A stretch of 64,000 bases of DNA from Spirulinaceae cyanobacterium SM2_1_0 (GCA_012031265.1 JAAUTY010000006.1:1-64000); one strand, 5' to 3'. Counted from the first letter of the stretch, positions 27,225 to 36,920 are shown. Numbers and translations are program-made. Notes: generated by a model not told the origin, from the letters alone.

Positions 27225-28829
27225 ATGAGTATGAGCCAAGCACCAGTTTCTCCCGCAGTGCTCGTTATTCTAGACGGCTGGGGTTATCGTGATGCGGCGG
27301 ATGGTAACGCGATCGCGCTCGCCAAGACACCGGTTATGGATAGTCTTTGGCAAACTTATCCGCATACATTGATTCGCACCTCGGGCAAAGATGTGGGTCT
27401 GCCGGACGGGCAGATGGGGAATTCCGAAGTCGGACATCTAAACATCGGTGCCGGCCGGATCGTCCCCCAGGAACTCGTGCGGATTACCGATGCGGTGAAC
27501 GACGGCTCATTACTTCAAAATCAGGCCTTGGTCGAGATGTGTCGCGCCGTACGCGATCGCGGCGGTAAGCTGCACTTCCTGGGACTCTGTTCTGAGGGCG
27601 GCGTCCACTCACATCTGCTGCATCTCTTTGGCTTACTGAAATTGGCGAAAGCGCAACAGATCGACGATGTTTGCATTCATGCCTTCATGGACGGTCGCGA
27701 CACTCCCCCCAAATCTGGCATCAGCGAGATCGCTAAACTGCAAGCCGGCATTGATGATCTGGGGATCGGTCGGATCGCCACGCTTGGCGGTCGCTACTAT
27801 GCGATGGATCGCGATCACCGCTGGGATCGCATCCGCAAAGCCTACGACCTGTTGGTTCAAGACGGGCCAGGCGACGGCCGCAGTGCCGTGCAAGTCTTGC
27901 AAGATGCCTACAACCAAGACATTACCGACGAGTTTGTGCTACCGACACGCCTTACCCCAGGCGCGATCGAGCCAGGCGATGGCGTCGTATTCTTCAACTT
28001 CCGCCCCGACCGCGCTCGCCAACTCACCGCTGCCTTGGTGCAGCCGGATTTTGACGGCTTCGAGCGCCAGCAAATCGTACCCCTAGGCTTTGTCACCTTC
28101 ACCCAGTACGATCCCCGCTTTCCAGTCACCGTCGCCTTCGAGCCACAAAATCTCACCAACATCTTCGGTGAGGTCGTCGCTCGTCATGGCTTGCGCCAGT
28201 TTCGCACGGCGGAAACGGAGAAATATCCACACGTCACCTACTTCTTCAACGGCGGCATCGAACAACCGCTCGAGGGCGAAGACCGCGAGCTGATCCCCAG
28301 CCCGATGGTGACAACTTATGACAAGCAACCGGCGATGTCGGCGGTAAAAGTCACCGATGCCGCCTGCCAAGCTCTGGCTAAGGGGGTTTACTCCTTGGTG
28401 ATCATGAACTACGCCAACCCCGATATGGTCGGGCATACTGGCAATATGCCAGCGGCGATTGAAGCGGTAGAAACCGTTGATACTTGCTTGGGTCGTTTGG
28501 TCGCTGCCGTCATTGACCAGGGTGGCACGATGCTGATCACGGCGGACCACGGCAATGCCGAGATGATGTGGGACGAACAGGGAAATCCCTGGACGGCCCA
28601 CACCACCAATCTCGTGCCGCTGATTCTGGTTGAGGGCGAAGGTTTGAAAATTCCCGGACGCGGTACCGATGTCCAGTTGCGCGAGGACGGTCGCCTCTGT
28701 GACCTAGCGCCGACGCTGCTGGAAATCATGCAGTTGCCGCAGCCGTCGGAAATGACCGGGCGATCGCTACTCAAACCAGTTGAGTTTGAACTGCGCCAAA
28801 GCCGCACCCCCGTGCGCCTTTCACTCTAG
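27225..28829 (+). CDS. gpmI: 2,3-bisphosphoglycerate-independent phosphoglycerate mutase
   Basis: The 534-aa protein has the alkaline-phosphatase-fold signatures: VLVILDGWGYRD near the start, the phosphorylatable Ser in GNSEVGHLNIGAGR about residue 66-79, and NYANPDMVGHTG and ADHGNAEMMWDE in the C-terminal part that bind two metal ions. It interconverts 3- and 2-phosphoglycerate in lower glycolysis. The start ATG is preceded by GGGGAA. Its TAG overlaps the TAG of the convergent pentapeptide gene: the two stops share one palindromic CTAG at 28826-28829. Confidence 0.96.
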   Translation: MSMSQAPVSPAVLVILDGWGYRDAADGNAIALAKTPVMDSLWQTYPHTLIRTSGKDVGLPDGQMGNSEVGHLNIGAGRIVPQELVRITDAVNDGSLLQNQALVEMCRAVRDRGGKLHFLGLCSEGGVHSHLLHLFGLLKLAKAQQIDDVCIHAFMDGRDTPPKSGISEIAKLQAGIDDLGIGRIATLGGRYYAMDRDHRWDRIRKAYDLLVQDGPGDGRSAVQVLQDAYNQDITDEFVLPTRLTPGAIEPGDGVVFFNFRPDRARQLTAALVQPDFDGFERQQIVPLGFVTFTQYDPRFPVTVAFEPQNLTNIFGEVVARHGLRQFRTAETEKYPHVTYFFNGGIEQPLEGEDRELIPSPMVTTYDKQPAMSAVKVTDAACQALAKGVYSLVIMNYANPDMVGHTGNMPAAIEAVETVDTCLGRLVAAVIDQGGTMLITADHGNAEMMWDEQGNPWTAHTTNLVPLILVEGEGLKIPGRGTDVQLREDGRLCDLAPTLLEIMQLPQPSEMTGRSLLKPVEFELRQSRTPVRLSL

Positions 28830-30034
28830 CGACCGAGCTTGTTGGGGATGCCCTCACAGCCACCGGGGATGGTGTTGCGCGTCTGCTCACCCCCCCAACA
28901 ACAGCAGTAGTAACGCTGTTCGTCGCTGAGTCGCTGCACCCGACTGAAATCGGCCTTCTCAACAACCGTACCGCTGTGCGCGCCGGTCTGATAGTCTGGC
29001 GGCAGCGTCAAGCTACGGGGACTCGCTGTTTCGACCGGGCCGTAGAACAGTCTCGCCCCTTTCAGATCGGCATCAGCTAGCTTGGCTTCGTAGAGCACGG
29101 CTCGCGAGAGATTCGCCTTCACCAAGTCACTGCGCTGCAAGTCCGCCCCGACCATGTAGGCATCGCTGAGGTCAGTCCAGCGCAGATCCGTTCCGGCCAG
29201 ATCGGCCCGGGCGAGCATGACGCCTAGGTCGATGACGCGCAGACCATCAGCGCGGTCTTCCTGGTAGCCGCCGACGCCATCGAGAATGGCGCGGCCGAGC
29301 AAGCCATCACGCCGCAGTGGCGTCAGCAGCTTCGATTGGGAGAGGAAGCGCAGGATTTTTGCCTTGCCGGCTGCATCGACACTGCTGAGGATTGCCGCCG
29401 TGCGTCCCTCTGCGAAGGCTCGCTCCTGGGGCCAGTCCTCGAGCAAGCCTTCGTCACTGAGCGCCAGATCCGAGATGCCCTGGAAGTAGGCGTCGATGGT
29501 TTGCTGCTGGGTGATTGCATTCTGGCGCAGGGTGAGATCGCGGGAGATCACATACTGTTGCCAGGCGACATAGACCGCGATCACGGCGATCGCGATCTGA
29601 CCGACCGCTCCCACCCATTCCGCCCAGGAACCAAATTCATCCCATTTGATCCGCGCCAACCACTGATTCACCGCCGCATAGAAGCCGAGTAACTCACCCA
29701 GACCGATGAGCGCCGCGACAATGCCGAACAGTCCCCAGACCGTTTGCCGCTCTGCGGGGGTGAGAAAGCGCAGGAGCCAGCGCTGGATTCCTGGCAGGAC
29801 GACTTGCAGCGAGAGCAGCAGGGTGACGAGGGTGCTGGCGAAGAGCAGCCAGAACAGGTGCAAGGCCCAACCTGCGACACCAAGGGCGATCGCCAGGCCA
29901 ATCAGTCCTGAACGCGGCAGTTCACTCGCCAAGCGTCGTTGGGGACTGGGTTCAGGGATCGTGAAATCTGCCGAGCGCTCGGCCAGCGCGGGGGCCGGTG
30001 CCGCCGCCGCCTCAGGGAGTTTGGAATCGGACAC
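28826..30034 (-). CDS. Membrane protein with a C-terminal pentapeptide-repeat domain
   Basis: The protein has 402 aa. Three or four hydrophobic segments occupy roughly residues 40-165. A soluble region (PQERAFAEGRTAAILSSVDA) comes next, then a pentapeptide A(D/N)L repeat run: ARADLAGTDLRWTDLSDAYM then GADLQRSDLVKANLSRAVL, about residues 270-335. The C-terminal ~60 residues are Cys-containing (YYCCCWGG). Pentapeptide repeats form a right-handed quadrilateral beta helix; their roles vary and none is predictable here. The gene is convergent with gpmI. Confidence 0.75.
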   Translation of the reverse strand: MSDSKLPEAAAAPAPALAERSADFTIPEPSPQRRLASELPRSGLIGLAIALGVAGWALHLFWLLFASTLVTLLLSLQVVLPGIQRWLLRFLTPAERQTVWGLFGIVAALIGLGELLGFYAAVNQWLARIKWDEFGSWAEWVGAVGQIAIAVIAVYVAWQQYVISRDLTLRQNAITQQQTIDAYFQGISDLALSDEGLLEDWPQERAFAEGRTAAILSSVDAAGKAKILRFLSQSKLLTPLRRDGLLGRAILDGVGGYQEDRADGLRVIDLGVMLARADLAGTDLRWTDLSDAYMVGADLQRSDLVKANLSRAVLYEAKLADADLKGARLFYGPVETASPRSLTLPPDYQTGAHSGTVVEKADFSRVQRLSDEQRYYCCCWGGEQTRNTIPGGCEGIPNKLGR

Positions 30035-30062
30035 AGTGAATTAGGCGAGCAGATTGAGTCAT

Positions 30063-31061
30063 CTAACCAGGCAGATTTTCCGCCTGGTTGGCTTGTTGCA
30101 CGGCAGTGATGAGCGATCGCACCGTCGCCGTGCCCTCCGACGGCTCGAAACGCAGCGGAAACTTGCCGCGCGCCAACAGCCGTAGCCCCAGGGGCATGAT
30201 GCTCAGCAAGCCGCGCAAATCGCGAAAATAGTTACCGACCACCTGCACCCCAAACTGCCGCTCATCCACCCAGCCCCCCGACTTGACCAGCTCGACCATC
30301 CGCTTGCGGTGGCGAATCGGGCGGCTAGTCTGGTCGTCGTGGCGAGCGAGGAGTTGCCGCTTAATCTGGCTGATCTGCTCCATCGGGGCGACGCCCATCG
30401 GGCAGACCTCGTTACACAGGTAGCAGCGCGTACAGCCCCAAACCGCGTTGGTGTCATTGTATTGGGCGAGGCGCGTGTCGGTTTGTTGGTCGCGCGCGTC
30501 CGCGACGGTTCGCCAAGCTTTAGCTAGGGCGTGTGGGCCAGCAAACTGGGGATTGACCTCACGGGCATTGCATTCCGAGTAGCACGCCCCACACATGATG
30601 CAGTTACCCATCTGCTCAAGCTGGGCGCGCTCCGCTGGCGTTTGCAAAAATTCGCGTTCTGGAACCTGCCGCCCCTGGGTACTGATGTAAGGTTCAACGG
30701 CGTCGAGGTTATCCCAAAACGGCTGCATCTCGACAATCAAGTCCTTGACAACTGGCAGATTGCCCAGGGGGGCGATCGCGATCACTGCCGTCCCATCGCC
30801 CGCATTCGCCTGCGCCCGAGCCAATTCACTGCCGACATTTTCCTTACAGGCGAGCGCCGAGCGACCGTTAATTCGCATCGCACAACTGCCACAAATGGTA
30901 TTACGACAATTTTTGCGGAAAGCCAGCGAACCATCGAGTTCCCACTTGATGTGATTGAGGCAATCGAGGATCGTTTGACCAGCTTCGGCCTCGATGGTGT
31001 AGCTCTCGACACGCGCGGGAGCCGTTGAACGCTGCCGCACGATGTTAAAGGTCACTTGCAT
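30063..31061 (-). CDS. sdhB: Succinate dehydrogenase/fumarate reductase iron-sulfur subunit
   Basis: The protein has 332 aa from the Met at 31059-31061 (52 further upstream codons look non-coding). The N-terminal plant-type [2Fe-2S] site is CRNTICGSC about residue 56-64, followed by LACKENV. The C-terminal part has [4Fe-4S] and [3Fe-4S] sites: CIMCGACYSEC and CTRCYLCNEVCPMG. It passes electrons from succinate oxidation to plastoquinone. In cyanobacteria sdhA and sdhB are separate, consistent with its isolation. It is 28 bp downstream of the pentapeptide protein gene on the same strand. Confidence 0.9.
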   Translation of the reverse strand: MQVTFNIVRQRSTAPARVESYTIEAEAGQTILDCLNHIKWELDGSLAFRKNCRNTICGSCAMRINGRSALACKENVGSELARAQANAGDGTAVIAIAPLGNLPVVKDLIVEMQPFWDNLDAVEPYISTQGRQVPEREFLQTPAERAQLEQMGNCIMCGACYSECNAREVNPQFAGPHALAKAWRTVADARDQQTDTRLAQYNDTNAVWGCTRCYLCNEVCPMGVAPMEQISQIKRQLLARHDDQTSRPIRHRKRMVELVKSGGWVDERQFGVQVVGNYFRDLRGLLSIMPLGLRLLARGKFPLRFEPSEGTATVRSLITAVQQANQAENLPG

Positions 31062-31532
31062 GGTGATGATTCGGGATAAGCTCAAAGTTTTTGGGAGCAC
31101 TGCCAGCCCCAAATGCCAATTCACTGGCTCTACTAGTCTAAACCAGACCGAGGGAGTCGTTACAGCCAAGATGGGGCGCTCACTGTCTTGGCGCGGATCG
31201 CTGGGGACTGGTCGCACAGGATGCCATCAGGGAGACATCCGCAATCTGGCTGGGGCGCGATCGCCTAGAGAGCCTTTTGGCAGCAAACTGACCCAAAATG
31301 CTCCGTTTGTACACAAGCCGCTGCAAAGCTGTGGAAATCCCTAAATAGTCTAGTAGTGCTGATTTTCTGCTAGCTCAAGCCCGCTTTTTTCCACAGGCAG
31401 ACCTCACTACGAGTCGGCGATCGCGCTGCTAAAACTGGCGATGGGTTAGGCAGCGTCTGATGTTTTCGATCGGAATAGCTACATTGGTTGATAGCGAAGC
31501 TGCCAACCGCACAAAAAAAGCAAAAAAGACCG

Positions 31533-31560
31533 TTGCAAATTCCAAAATTAGCGGTATATT
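31533..31560 (+). promoter_or_regulatory. Sigma70-like promoter of the cyAbrB gene
   Basis: A TTGCAA -35 element (31533-31538) and a TATATT -10 element (31555-31560) are separated by 16 bp. They are followed by an untranslated leader of about 60 bp and GAGGAAG eleven bases before the ATG of the AbrB-like gene. The surrounding sequence is AT-rich. Beyond this, the 31062-31629 gap shows no other clear gene or feature. Confidence 0.5.
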
Positions 31561-31629
31561 TTTATTACGAACACGGTAAAGTAGTTAACTACGACAACGA
31601 CCGAGCAAACTTTGAGGAAGTTTTTAGAT

Positions 31630-32031
31630 ATGCCCGAAACGCACCCCAACCCAGTTACAGGAAAAGCCTTACTTCAAAAAGTAAAAGAGCTGGCTAACCT
31701 GCCCCGCCGTGAAAAAGCGAAGCGTTGCGGCTATTACACAGTGACCAAGGATGGTCAGACGCGGGTTAACTTGACCGAGTTTTATGATGCCGTACTCGCT
31801 GCTAAGGATGTTCCACTTGATCCAGGTGGCTCGAAGGATGGTCGGGGTCGCGAACCGACTTACCGCGTCAGCGTTCACAAGAATGGTCAAATCGTGATTG
31901 GCTCTACCTATACACAGGAAATGAGCTTGAAGCCTGGCGATGAATTCGAAATCAAGCTCGGCTACAAGCACATTCACCTCAAGCAGATTGATAGCGATGC
32001 CACCGATATCGATGAAGATGCTGTCGCCTAA
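31630..32031 (+). CDS. cyAbrB-family transcriptional regulator
   Basis: The 133-aa protein is a cyanobacteria-type AbrB regulator. The N-terminal part reads NPVTGKALLQKVKELANLPR and then KAKRCGYYTVTKDGQTRVNL. The AbrB DNA-binding swapped-hairpin domain sits near the C-terminus (TYRVSVHKNGQIVIGSTYTQ, then KPGDEFEIKLGYKHIHLKQ). cyAbrB proteins repress or modulate carbon, nitrogen and hydrogenase genes. The start ATG has GAGGAAG upstream; an in-frame Met six codons earlier lacks one. The CPBP protease gene follows after 30 bp. Confidence 0.9.
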   Translation: MPETHPNPVTGKALLQKVKELANLPRREKAKRCGYYTVTKDGQTRVNLTEFYDAVLAAKDVPLDPGGSKDGRGREPTYRVSVHKNGQIVIGSTYTQEMSLKPGDEFEIKLGYKHIHLKQIDSDATDIDEDAVA

Positions 32032-32061
32032 GGGGAGCCTCCGTAAGCCATTGGTAATTGA

Positions 32062-32967
32062 ATGCACACGCACCAGCTATTTCCGAGGCTAGCCACGAGT
32101 GTGATACCCACCGCCAACTGGCTATTTGACCATGCGATCGAGACCTTGGCAGGATTCAATGTCTGGCAGCGTACGCTTGCTTTTTTCGTGCTCTGGATTT
32201 TCGTTTGGCTGCCAGTTATCATCCCGTTAGCTCGGGCACTGACCTGGCAGCCTCATCAGCCGCTGCAACCCTCGCAAAAAATCGCCTTTGTCGCCTCACT
32301 TTATTTGGTTGCTTGGCCGATCTTGTGGGTGGCTGCTCAACTCCCTGCCTACAGTTGGCATGATTACGGTCTCGCAAGCGGGTATATTTTGGGCGTCGGA
32401 GGAGCCGCCGGACTGGGATTAGCACTGCTGGGCTTAGCGGTTGTGTTTGCAACTGAATCATGGCTTGGCTGGCTGACCTGGAGGCCGCAAAATTTGCCAC
32501 GCCTTGTCCCACTGGCTCTGCCAATCTTGGCGATCGCTCTATGGGTGAGCTGCACGGAAGAGGTCATTTTTCGCGGCGTTTTGTTGAGCTGGTTTGCGGC
32601 TGAGTACGGCGGCTGGCTGGCACTACTGATTACCAGTGCGGCGTTCGCCTTGGCACATTTAGTCTGGGGCTGGCGACAGGCTCTGCCACAACTGCCTGGC
32701 TTATTTTTTATGGCCGTAGTTTTGGTGCTGGCACGCCAAGTCGCGGCTGGTAACCTGGGTCTCGCCTGTGGCCTGCACGCAGGTTGGATTTGGGGTCTGA
32801 CGGCCCTCGATACGGCCGCGCTGATGCAGTACAGCGATCGCGCCTCCCCCTGGCTGACCGGCCTAGACGGTCAACCACTGGCGGGCTTAGCGGGCGGGCT
32901 GTGCCTGCTACTCACAGCAGCCGCTTTAGTGCTGTGGTCAGGTGGCCTTGCCCTCGCTTGGGGCTGA
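32062..32967 (+). CDS. CPBP family intramembrane metalloprotease
   Basis: The 301-aa protein has about eight hydrophobic segments. The CPBP (CAAX protease/bacteriocin-processing) motifs are CTEEVIFRG (about residue 169-177) with the paired Glu, and LAHLVWGW (about 195) with a His. The family cleaves peptide bonds within the membrane or handles bacteriocin immunity; the substrate is unknown. It follows the cyAbrB gene by 30 bp on the same strand, so shared transcription is plausible. Confidence 0.83.
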   Translation: MHTHQLFPRLATSVIPTANWLFDHAIETLAGFNVWQRTLAFFVLWIFVWLPVIIPLARALTWQPHQPLQPSQKIAFVASLYLVAWPILWVAAQLPAYSWHDYGLASGYILGVGGAAGLGLALLGLAVVFATESWLGWLTWRPQNLPRLVPLALPILAIALWVSCTEEVIFRGVLLSWFAAEYGGWLALLITSAAFALAHLVWGWRQALPQLPGLFFMAVVLVLARQVAAGNLGLACGLHAGWIWGLTALDTAALMQYSDRASPWLTGLDGQPLAGLAGGLCLLLTAAALVLWSGGLALAWG

Positions 32968-33130
32968 GGATACGCCCGGAAAATCCCGACTGTTAAGCAT
33001 CGGACGGCACCAGAGGCGATCGCGCTCCTCACCCAGACGCTCCTGCTGCACTTTACCGCGCTAGAAACTTGCTGTTGGGTGCGCGTTCACTCGCCATCTC
33101 CACCTAGCGCTCCACTTCTCATCACCCCCT

Positions 33131-34618
33131 ATGCTTGCTACTCTCGATCTCGACCGCTCACTCAGCAAAGACATTTACAACGAACAAATCGAAGACCTCA
33201 TGCGCCAACTGCGGGCGCTGCAACAGGCCTGCTGGACGCAAAAACTGCCATTCGTAATCGTGCTAGAAGGCTGGGCAGCGGCGGGCAAAGGGGCGCTGGT
33301 CAAAAAAATGGTCAACTACATGGATCCGCGCGGCTTTGTCGTGCATCCGATCCTCGCGCCCAATGCCCTGGAGCAACAATACCCCTGGCTTCGGCGCTTC
33401 TGGGAGCGGCTACCACCCCACGGTAGTTTTGGCATTTTCTACCACAGTTGGTATACACACGTTTTAGAGGATCGTCTCTTTGAGCGCCTGCCAGACGCGC
33501 AGGTGCCTGTAGCACTGGCCGAGATCAATGCCTTTGAGCGCCAGCTTGTAGAGGACGGTTTGGCGATCGCCAAGTTCTTCATTCACCTCAGCCGCAAGGA
33601 GCTGAAGAAACGCCTGAAAAAAGCCGCCGACGACGAGCTGACCGCCTGGCGGGTTCGCCCCGAAGACTGGCAACAACACGAAAACTATGAGCACTACAGC
33701 GCTCTCGTCGAACAGATGCTGCTGCACACCAGCACCGGGACGGCTCCCTGGACACTGGTTGAGGGCGACTGCAAGCGCTGGGCACAGTTGAAAGTCCTCT
33801 CGCAACTGGTCGCGACCTTGACTGAAGCCCTGGATCGTCGCGACAGCCAAGCCCCCGCCCCGCCACTGCCACCCCAAGCCGCCTTGCTGCCCACGGAGCC
33901 AAACCCCCTCGCCCAGGTTGATCTCAGCACTCAACTGGCGCGGCCGGAATACAAGCAACGCCTGCGCGATGCTCAGCTTGCCCTGCTGAAACTCCAGCGC
34001 AGCATCCACGAGCAGCAAATCTCGGTGCTACTGCTATTTGAAGGCTGGGATGCCGCTGGCAAGGGCGGCGCAATCAAACGCTTGACCGACAGCCTCGATC
34101 CGCGCAGCTACAAGGTTCAGGCCTATGCCGCACCGACGGATGAGGAGCAACGATATCACTATCTCTGGCGCTTCTGGCGACGGCTGCCGCCCGCCGGCAA
34201 GATCGGCATCTTCGACCGCAGTTGGTACGGCCGCGTCCTCGTGGAGCGGGTCGAAGGCTTCGCCACCGACGCCGAGTGGCGGCGTGCCTATCGTGAGATC
34301 AATGAGTTTGAAGCACAACTCCTCGCCAGCAGCTGCGTGCTAGTCAAATTCTGGCTGCACATCAGTCCGGAAGAACAATTGCAGCGCTTTGAGCAGCGAC
34401 AACAAAATCCCTTCAAGCGCTACAAGCTCACCGACGAAGACTGGCGCAACCGCGAACGTCGGCCGCTGTATGATGTAGCCGTCAACCAGGCGATCGCCCG
34501 CACGAGCACCCTCGCCGCCCCCTGGACACTAGTCCCCGCCAATGACAAGTACTTTGCTCGCGTCTTTGTGCTGGAAACGGCGATCCAAGCCATCGCAGCG
34601 AAATTGCAGGGTCACTAG
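33131..34618 (+). CDS. pap: Polyphosphate:AMP phosphotransferase (two-domain PPK2)
   Basis: The 495-aa protein contains two PPK2 domains in tandem. Each has a Walker A, EGWAAAGKGALVK (about residue 40) and EGWDAAGKGGAIKR (about 302), followed by a lid region: DPRGF with HGSFGIFYHSWY, and DPRSYKV with GKIGIFDRSWYGRV. This class phosphorylates AMP to ADP with polyphosphate. The two-domain length matches the family. The N-terminal domain often lacks full activity. The TAG stop is part of the CTAG starting a compound repeat. Confidence 0.9.
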   Translation: MLATLDLDRSLSKDIYNEQIEDLMRQLRALQQACWTQKLPFVIVLEGWAAAGKGALVKKMVNYMDPRGFVVHPILAPNALEQQYPWLRRFWERLPPHGSFGIFYHSWYTHVLEDRLFERLPDAQVPVALAEINAFERQLVEDGLAIAKFFIHLSRKELKKRLKKAADDELTAWRVRPEDWQQHENYEHYSALVEQMLLHTSTGTAPWTLVEGDCKRWAQLKVLSQLVATLTEALDRRDSQAPAPPLPPQAALLPTEPNPLAQVDLSTQLARPEYKQRLRDAQLALLKLQRSIHEQQISVLLLFEGWDAAGKGGAIKRLTDSLDPRSYKVQAYAAPTDEEQRYHYLWRFWRRLPPAGKIGIFDRSWYGRVLVERVEGFATDAEWRRAYREINEFEAQLLASSCVLVKFWLHISPEEQLQRFEQRQQNPFKRYKLTDEDWRNRERRPLYDVAVNQAIARTSTLAAPWTLVPANDKYFARVFVLETAIQAIAAKLQGH

Positions 34619-34943
34619 TGCCGCTATGCAGAGTTTTAAGTTCTAAATTTTGAGTTCTAAGTTCTAAGTACTGGCAATACGGGAATCCTGGGGATGATGC
34701 CGCTGCGCGGAGTTCTGAATTTTGAGTTCTAAGTACTGGCAATCCGGGAATCCTAGGGATTTTGGATGGGCATCTCATTGCCGCCGTCCTGTACTAGTAA
34801 CGCTACGCGGAAGTCAAACCCCAAAACCCAAAACTCAAAACCCAAAACTCAAACCTCAAAACCCAAAACTCAAACCTCAAAACCCAAACCCCAAAACTCA
34901 AAACCCAAAACTCAAAACCCAAACCTCCGCATAGCGGTACTAA
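34615..34943. repeat. Compound CTAG-bounded element with a heptanucleotide-like array
   Basis: From CTAG at 34615 to CTAG at 34794-34797 there are two fused copies of the usual unit, the second starting GCCGCTGCGCGG near 34700. From 34794 to 34943 another unit has near-perfect terminal inverted repeats (CTAGTAACGCTACGCGG and CCGCATAGCGGTACTA). Its interior (about 34809-34926) is an array of CAAAACC, CAAAACT and CAAACCT units. The first CTAG supplies the PPK2 stop. The YdcF frame runs open through the array. Confidence 0.85.
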
Positions 34944-34966
34944 CCCCACACCTCACATCCCGCGCC

Positions 34967-36016
34967 ATGTTTGAGATCCTGACACTGGCTCTACTGCTAC
35001 TGATCCTCGGGTGGTTCATCTACTGGCTGCTAGTAAAGGCCATCCCCAAGGCAGCGCTGACCGTCGTCGGCGGCGTTTTCATTCTGACTCTACTCGGCCT
35101 GGTCTTTTTCATCCCCAGTTATCGTCCGACCGCCCTGTTATGGAATGCGGCGGCAACACCTCTGGAGCCGTTAGGGTTTTCGATATTATTGCTGGCACTG
35201 GGAGCGCGATCATTCACCAAAAGCGCCAAAAAACCGGCTCCAGGACTGATTTGGGCAGGACTGCTGATCCTGATCATCACCAGCACTCCCTTCCTCTCCT
35301 TTCACCTCACCCGCACTGTCGAGCAGGAAGCCATCAATTATGAAGAGCGTCTCCGTGCCCTCTGCACGGTCGATTGTCCCACTACGCTCATCCAACGCGA
35401 AACTACACCCGTCACGGCAATCGTGTTAATTGCCGCTGGGACAACGGAAGCCAACCTACCTTATCGACGGCAAGTCCAACTGACCTGGCAGGGCAATGTC
35501 TTAATTTATGGTGCCGCCTTATTCCGCAGGCAGGTTGCCCAGGGTGCGGCTCCCCCGCGAGTCATCGTTTGTGCTGACCTGCGCCCTGATCTGCAAGGGA
35601 ATGACAATGCCCAGATCAATGAAGCCGAGGATATTCGGGGTGTATTGCAATTATTGGGTGTACCACCTCCACAGATTATTTTGGAAACGACGGGATTTGA
35701 TATCCGCAGTCACGCGCTCGAAGTTCGCGAACTCATGAACGAGATAGCGACTGTAGAAGCACCAATCTCGCTAGTGACCACGGGGCTGGAGAGCCGTCGG
35801 GCTACTCAGGCATTTCGCGAAGTCGATCTCAGTGTGATCCCGCGTCCCGCTGCCTTTTACACATTTGAGGAGCAGGCGACCCCGAAGCGCCGTTGGCGGC
35901 CCGAGGATTTTTTGCCCTCCGTCCAAGCGCTGGAAATGACCACAGCGGTCATTCATGAATTTTGGCTCTCGCTTTACTACTTCCTACGGGGTTGGCTATT
36001 CACGGTTGGATTCTGA
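34967..36016 (+). CDS. YdcF/DUF218-type membrane protein
   Basis: From the ATG at 34967 the protein has 349 aa. Four N-terminal hydrophobic segments occupy residues 1-120. A cytoplasmic or periplasmic DUF218 domain follows: AIVLIAAGTTEANL, VIVCADLR, the ILETTGFDIRSHALEV region and LVTTGLESRRATQAFRE. YdcF-like proteins are linked to envelope biogenesis. The frame extends upstream to 34766 only through repeat DNA, so I reject that longer start. The fold is clear but the role is not. Confidence 0.75.
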   Translation: MFEILTLALLLLILGWFIYWLLVKAIPKAALTVVGGVFILTLLGLVFFIPSYRPTALLWNAAATPLEPLGFSILLLALGARSFTKSAKKPAPGLIWAGLLILIITSTPFLSFHLTRTVEQEAINYEERLRALCTVDCPTTLIQRETTPVTAIVLIAAGTTEANLPYRRQVQLTWQGNVLIYGAALFRRQVAQGAAPPRVIVCADLRPDLQGNDNAQINEAEDIRGVLQLLGVPPPQIILETTGFDIRSHALEVRELMNEIATVEAPISLVTTGLESRRATQAFREVDLSVIPRPAAFYTFEEQATPKRRWRPEDFLPSVQALEMTTAVIHEFWLSLYYFLRGWLFTVGF

Positions 36017-36119
36017 TGGCGCATGTCGGCAGCCGAGCCTTAAACTTGCGCGGCAACATAGCTGTGGCGACCGGAAAGATATGGCAAGATCAGGACACAA
36101 TCGCCGCATTAGGCTGGAT

Positions 36120-36563
36120 ATGGAACTATTTGACCTGATCACTTGGCTGGGGACAATTTTCACCATCGTCGGTCTTGGCCTCGGGGCGATGCTCTGGGCC
36201 TATCGCGGCGCGGGTAGCGTCGATGTCCTCTTTGACCAGCCAGTCGCCGCTGACATCGCCCGTGATGCCCAATCAGTCTGGCAGTTGGGGCTTGCGGCCT
36301 TTGCTGGTGGCGACTTTCGCCAGGCTAAGGAGCAGTTTAGTCGGGTGGTGCGATCGCACCCTGACTGTGGCGCGGCTTATCACAATCTCGGCTTAGTCCA
36401 TGCCAATCTGCGCCAGGATGACGATGCCGTGGCCTGCCTGCTGCAAGCGGGCGATCGCTATGCCGCCGCCGACGACGGTGCAGCTTTGGGTCTGGTGAAG
36501 CAACATCTCAGCGCGTTGCGCGTCCGTAAAGAAGCGATGGTCGCTGCGCGTGAACACGCTTGA
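36120..36563 (+). CDS. TPR-repeat protein with an N-terminal membrane anchor
   Basis: The protein has 147 aa. One N-terminal transmembrane helix (LITWLGTIFTIVGLGLGAML) is followed by about two tetratricopeptide repeats: WQLGLAAFAGGDFRQAKEQF and AYHNLGLVHANLRQDDDAV. TPRs mediate protein contacts; the partner is unknown. I chose the ATG at 36120 because the preceding frame (open to 35955) overlaps the end of the YdcF gene and lacks coding character. Confidence 0.7.
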   Translation: MELFDLITWLGTIFTIVGLGLGAMLWAYRGAGSVDVLFDQPVAADIARDAQSVWQLGLAAFAGGDFRQAKEQFSRVVRSHPDCGAAYHNLGLVHANLRQDDDAVACLLQAGDRYAAADDGAALGLVKQHLSALRVRKEAMVAAREHA

Positions 36564-36920
36564 GCATCCCTCCGGGTGCCGAGGTGTGTAACCCCAGATA
36601 CAGCTTGGCGGTCAATTACTGGCAAGATTGGCTAATCTATTCCGGGATATTGCGGAGCATTGCTGTAGGGTCTGGCAGCAAGGGCACGGATTACAATCTT
36701 CGGTTGTGCCGTCAGTGCGCCCACCCCAAAGTCGTTCCTGTGATGGTGTATGGTGGCGAATGCAGCCGACGCTCTCGCGACAATCACCCCAATGCTTGTC
36801 ATCGTCAATGCTAGCGCTGGCCTCAGTATGCAACCGCTATTGCTAGGCGATCGCTCATCCGCTGCTCATCTCGCCTAGCTACACTCGGACGGATATCAGA
36901 TTTGTGAGGAGTCAAAATTA
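36564..36920. other. Non-coding gap upstream of the terpene synthase gene
   Basis: The 357 bp hold no ORF I believe. A short one at 36560-36814 has an unusual Cys/Arg composition and no binding site. The 3' end carries GTGAGGAGTC before the ATG at 36921 (Shine-Dalgarno GAGGAG). No hairpin or promoter is convincing. Confidence 0.35.

Noticed and set aside
34482-34778. Minus-strand ORF with RTQNSEL-type repeats
   Set aside because: It is a translation of the interspersed element and of the end of the PPK2 gene on the opposite strand. The same phrase recurs at other copies (12.5, 19.5, 53.7 kb).
34766-34966. N-terminal extension of the YdcF gene (residues rich in KPKTQ)
   Set aside because: It is translated from the CAAAACC array of a repeat element; the real protein begins at the ATG at 34967.
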